Assembly (NCBI GenBank): GCA_031411655.1
Contig: JANOBM010000061.1
Coordinates: forward strand, 1 to 8,667
DNA length: 8,667 nucleotides
Origin: UBA6163 sp031411655
GTDB taxonomy: Bacteria > Planctomycetota > Planctomycetia > Pirellulales > Pirellulaceae
Direction of reading: 5' to 3'
Position 1 is the stretch's first letter. Each line of letters starts with the position of its first letter. Positions 6,934 to 8,667 of this stretch are shown here, piece after piece. Under the pieces are notes generated by a model. It was not told where the DNA came from. It ran no database searches and worked only from the letters and a program-made list of their open reading frames with translations. The translations under genes and the position numbers were made by a program.

Positions 6934-7358
6934 TCGGTAGCACCGTGTCGTACGTAGAGAATGCTGCGCGAGTTTTGGTATTCCCAAGTGCTACTGTTGC
7001 TGATGCGGATACGACGTTGTTCGCTGGTGGCAAGCTGACGGTCACCAACACCAACGGCCAGGCGACGGACTCCTTGGCAATCGTTCCGACGTCTTTGATC
7101 ACCGTATCCAGTACGAATGTACTTTATCTGGGAACGGTCATCGGCAGTTTCACCGCTGGGACAGCGAAAATTCCACTGGTGTTCTCATTCAACCATTTAT
7201 CAAACGCGGCACGGATTCAGGTGGTAATACGGGCAATCGGCTTCGCGGATTCGTCAGGCACGCCCGTGACCACGGCACGCTCGGTCACCGTCGAAGTGAC
7301 CGACGGTGCCGGTGGCAAGAGCGCCTTGCAAAGCAAGCTGGTGAACGTGGTAGCGTAG
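6469..7358 (+). repeat. Two tandem copies of a ~145-residue beta-repeat
   Basis: Copy 1 spans about 6469-6918 and copy 2 about 6919-7358. They align along their whole length in protein, while many codons differ at third positions (for example GGG AAA CTA ACG against GGC AAG CTG ACG). They are thus an old duplication kept under protein-level constraint before the frameshift arose, not a recent DNA duplication. Confidence 0.8.
6945..7358 (+). CDS. Second ORF of the adhesin remnant: second copy of the long beta-repeat
   Basis: This 137-residue frame repeats the end of the previous ORF with clear similarity: NAARVLVFPSATVADADTTLF against NAARVLVFPIAAVTDVDTTLF, then GKLTVTNTNGQ, SLAIVP, VLY, VIGSFT, AIGF and the closing DGAGGKS...VNVVA. 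The in-frame reading extends upstream of the nominal GTG (6945) through LIGST to about 6927, which shows that it is a continuation and not a separate gene. There is no ribosome site. The TAG at 7356-7358 may be the native C-terminus of the ancestral protein or a later stop. Similar repeats occur in series in large cadherin-like proteins of planctomycetes and cyanobacteria; no specific function is known to me. Confidence 0.5.
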   Translation: MSYVENAARVLVFPSATVADADTTLFAGGKLTVTNTNGQATDSLAIVPTSLITVSSTNVLYLGTVIGSFTAGTAKIPLVFSFNHLSNAARIQVVIRAIGFADSSGTPVTTARSVTVEVTDGAGGKSALQSKLVNVVA

Positions 7359-7656
7359 CCGCAGAGACAGGCGGATAATTGAACCTTGGACTAATGCCCC
7401 GATGTGTGCGATCCGAGCCATCGCCTCGAAGGCAGGCCTGACACTTGCCAGCGAATTGGAACATGGCCTTGGCGTTCGCAGTCGCCAACCATCTTACAAT
7501 CGCCCAGGCTAGGCAGCTCATTGATTCGATGAGGCAGATGCTTGCACCACTACCCGCGTAGGTCAGCTAATGCCATTGCGTTTGCTGCCAAGGCTCTTGC
7601 CAACCTTCTGACCAGCGTTGCGTTTTGCGAAAGTCTCGACGGGTCGGTTCATCAGT
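7359..7656. other. Convergent spacer between adhesin remnant and Tat-type gene
   Basis: 298 nt between a + strand and a minus-strand 3' end. No intrinsic terminator with a T tract is visible in either direction. The only notable structure is the inverted repeat at 7469-7488. A minus-strand open frame (7285-7521, 78 codons) crosses it but has no recognised domain; it is discussed as a finding. Confidence 0.5.
7469..7488. other. Inverted repeat TTGGCG-N8-CGCCAA in convergent spacer
   Basis: Perfect 6-bp arms (7469-7474 and 7483-7488) with an 8-nt loop, lying between two convergent gene ends. It could act as a transcript-end structure for either strand, but no U-rich tail follows on either side. 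Confidence 0.25.
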
Positions 7657-8169
7657 TCAATATCCGAAATGAGCAGCTGAGTGTAATTTCGCCTGCTCCA
7701 CTTCAGTCAATCCCTTGATCAACAGTGGCCGAAACAAGTGGTCACGTGTCAGATGCGTCCAGAACGTCATCCCTTGGACAGTCGCCTCGGACACCTCGAT
7801 GTTGGCCAACCACGCCCGCAATTCCTCTGCATCCATACTTCGCAGCCATTCGCTAGGTGGTCGTCCGTCTTGCGCACGGCGTTCCTGCGACACGTGGCCG
7901 TACGATTCAGGTCCAAGTGACGGCTCGCTGCGAACCACCGTCGCGTTTCCTACTTGCATCTCATGATCGACGCGACTGTATTCGATTGGCACCATAGTCT
8001 CATCAAGGTAACCTGGCACTTCGAAGCTCGGACCCGTCACACGGTGAACCTGTTCCGATTCGATTGAATCTTGTGCAAATACACGACGCGAGGACGTCAA
8101 AACTAATCCGCTAGCTGCCAGCCACGTTGAAAACGATCTTCGAGTCAGCAGTGTTGCGTTGGTTGCCAT
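7657..8169 (-). CDS. Small exported protein with twin-arginine-type signal, function unknown
   Basis: A 170-residue protein. The N-terminus has a twin-arginine-like signal: TRRSF at 9-13, a moderately hydrophobic core (WLAASGLVL, 16-24) and a probable cleavage site after A32 (RRVFA before QD). It should leave the cytoplasm, possibly folded, if the Tat system accepts it. The mature part is polar, with a central acidic and Arg-rich stretch and a C-terminal helical segment (about 105-165: WLRSMDAEELRAWL, then FWTHLTRDHLF). No catalytic motif, metal site or cysteine is evident. The start is supported by AAGGT on the minus strand (8177-8181), 7 nt before the ATG. It is transcribed alone and convergent with the adhesin remnant. 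Lineage-specific hypothetical proteins with this kind of leader are common in planctomycetes; I do not recognise the family. Confidence 0.7.
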   Translation of the reverse strand: MATNATLLTRRSFSTWLAASGLVLTSSRRVFAQDSIESEQVHRVTGPSFEVPGYLDETMVPIEYSRVDHEMQVGNATVVRSEPSLGPESYGHVSQERRAQDGRPPSEWLRSMDAEELRAWLANIEVSEATVQGMTFWTHLTRDHLFRPLLIKGLTEVEQAKLHSAAHFGY

Positions 8170-8189
8170 GTAAATTACCTTGAAGCGAG

Positions 8190-8223
8190 AGTATAGATAA
8201 CGCTAGGTCGAACCAACCGTTCC
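8190..8223 (-). promoter_or_regulatory. Putative promoter of the Tat-type protein gene
   Basis: On the minus strand TATACT (8190-8195) matches the sigma-70 -10 box at five of six positions. TTGGTT (8211-8216) is a poor -35 at a short 15-nt spacing. Overlapping it, GGAAC (8219-8223) followed after 16 nt by CGTT (8199-8202) resembles an ECF-sigma promoter. Either would give a short leader with the ribosome site at 8177-8181 close to the RNA 5' end. Confidence 0.3.
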
Positions 8224-8582
8224 GTGCGATCAGCGAGATCTCCGTCGTGAGGTAAATCTGCACCGAGCCGGGAATTAAGACGAGCGACCCGCACAGCCCC
8301 TACAATTGGAAGCCTTGGCATCTCTGCTGTTCACCGGCACCGAGGAATCGCCGTTATAGTCGCAGAGACTCTCATCAACGACGAGATCACCGGCGCTCCC
8401 TCAGGCGACTTACCGCCGGGGCAACCGGCGATAATTACATAGTTCGTCCGGTCCATTGCCTGATACCAATGCCCGTTTACTTTTCGGGCCGACCAGAGCC
8501 GACATGCGGACCTATGAGACCAGCCGCACTCTGGCCTCTGGCGTGAGCATCAACGACTGGCATCGCTCAGCCTGAATGAATT
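8224..8582. other. Non-coding region with small hairpins
   Basis: No ORF of useful length was found on either strand. It contains the GC hairpin at 8414-8430 and a second small inverted repeat, GCCCG (8471-8475) with CGGGC (8485-8489), around a 9-nt T-rich loop. A further 5-bp pair, CATTG with CAATG, flanks CCTGATAC around 8457-8470. The concentration of short hairpins would fit an RNA leader or intergenic repeat element, but none is recognised. Confidence 0.4.
8414..8430. other. GC-rich hairpin CGCCGG-N5-CCGGCG
   Basis: Perfect 6-bp GC stem with a 5-nt loop (8420-8424). A further CCGGCG about 20 nt upstream (near 8391) could pair alternatively with the left arm, giving two competing structures. 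It resembles the core of a REP-like element, but only one copy lies in the window. Confidence 0.3.
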
Positions 8583-8650
8583 CTCGGACTTACCGATTGC
8601 TCGGACTTATCCCTTGCTCGGACTTATTGCTTGCTCGGACGAATCCGGCC
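8583..8650. repeat. 17-bp direct tandem repeat, four units
   Basis: CTCGGAC starts at 8583, 8600, 8617 and 8634, an exact 17-bp period. The best unit is CTCGGACTTATCCCTTG. Units 2 and 3 differ at two or three bases, unit 1 differs inside the variable centre, and unit 4 keeps only the first seven bases well. The array ends near the window edge and may belong to a longer satellite-like repeat. Confidence 0.8.
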
Positions 8651-8667
8651 GATTTGTGCGGGCCTCC

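Larger units (their letters stand above)
5668..7358 (+). pseudogene. Remnant of a cadherin/Calx-beta repeat surface protein, 5'-truncated and frameshifted
   Basis: Protein-level homology runs as one architecture through two reading frames: a partial cadherin-like repeat (from 5668, FTIDGSTLKTAASFNFE, through NVNEAP), a full cadherin-like repeat, a Calx-beta domain, and two copies of a beta-repeat containing NAARVLVFP and GKLTVTNTNGQ. The first repeat is readable upstream of any start codon: the frame is open from 5641 but offers no ATG, GTG or TTG with a ribosome site and no signal peptide. At 6926-6928 the frame changes. Adding one C to the CCC run restores reading through DVPVSPLIGSTVSY into the second copy, in register with the first. 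Intact relatives are usually very large secreted, calcium-binding adhesion proteins. The most likely reading is a decayed fragment; a sequencing error in the C run could explain the frameshift but not the missing 5' end. Confidence 0.75.

Noticed and set aside
8583..8650. CRISPR array
   Set aside because: The units are 17 bp back to back, with only short variable centres and no spacers of 30 bp or more; no cas gene is nearby.

Overview
The window looks like a chromosomal segment of a planctomycete, probably a Pirellulaceae relative (Rhodopirellula-like). This is inferred from three things: a secreted protein ending in an SHD1 domain, remains of a large cadherin/Calx-beta surface protein, and moderate GC content with long, gene-poor spacers. 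No rRNA, tRNA, CRISPR array, transposase or integrase was seen.

Positions 1-3401 hold a compact + strand sugar-acid operon of three overlapping genes. The first is a 5'-truncated mannonate dehydratase (uxuA), which makes 2-keto-3-deoxygluconate. It overlaps by 22 nt an enolase-superfamily acid-sugar dehydratase with galactonate-dehydratase-like active-site residues. That gene overlaps by 4 nt (GTGA) an MFS transporter of the anion:cation symporter type. Together they suggest uptake and dehydration of hexuronate- or aldonate-derived acids. A weak hairpin follows the operon.

Positions 3402-5241 hold a short spacer with a possible 18-codon leader ORF preceded by a good Shine-Dalgarno sequence, then a secreted 555-residue protein: signal peptide, beta-rich domain, Ala-rich helix, helical segment, small beta-barrel-like segment and C-terminal SHD1. 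Its function is unknown.

Positions 5242-7358 hold a non-coding stretch of about 430 nt, then the remnant of a repetitive adhesin-like gene. Cadherin-like, Calx-beta and two copies of a roughly 145-residue beta-repeat can be read, but the 5' end has no credible start or signal peptide, and a one-base deletion in a C run (6926-6928) splits the two copies. It is best read as a pseudogene or decaying fragment.

Positions 7359-8667 hold a convergent spacer, a minus-strand gene for a 170-residue exported protein with a twin-arginine-type signal, its putative promoter, and about 440 nt of non-coding DNA with GC-rich hairpins. This ends in four copies of an exact-period 17-bp tandem repeat at the window edge.

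No new defence, mobile or biosynthetic system is evident. The more interesting items are the two-dehydratase operon, the frameshifted domain duplication, the candidate leader ORF and the 17-bp repeat.
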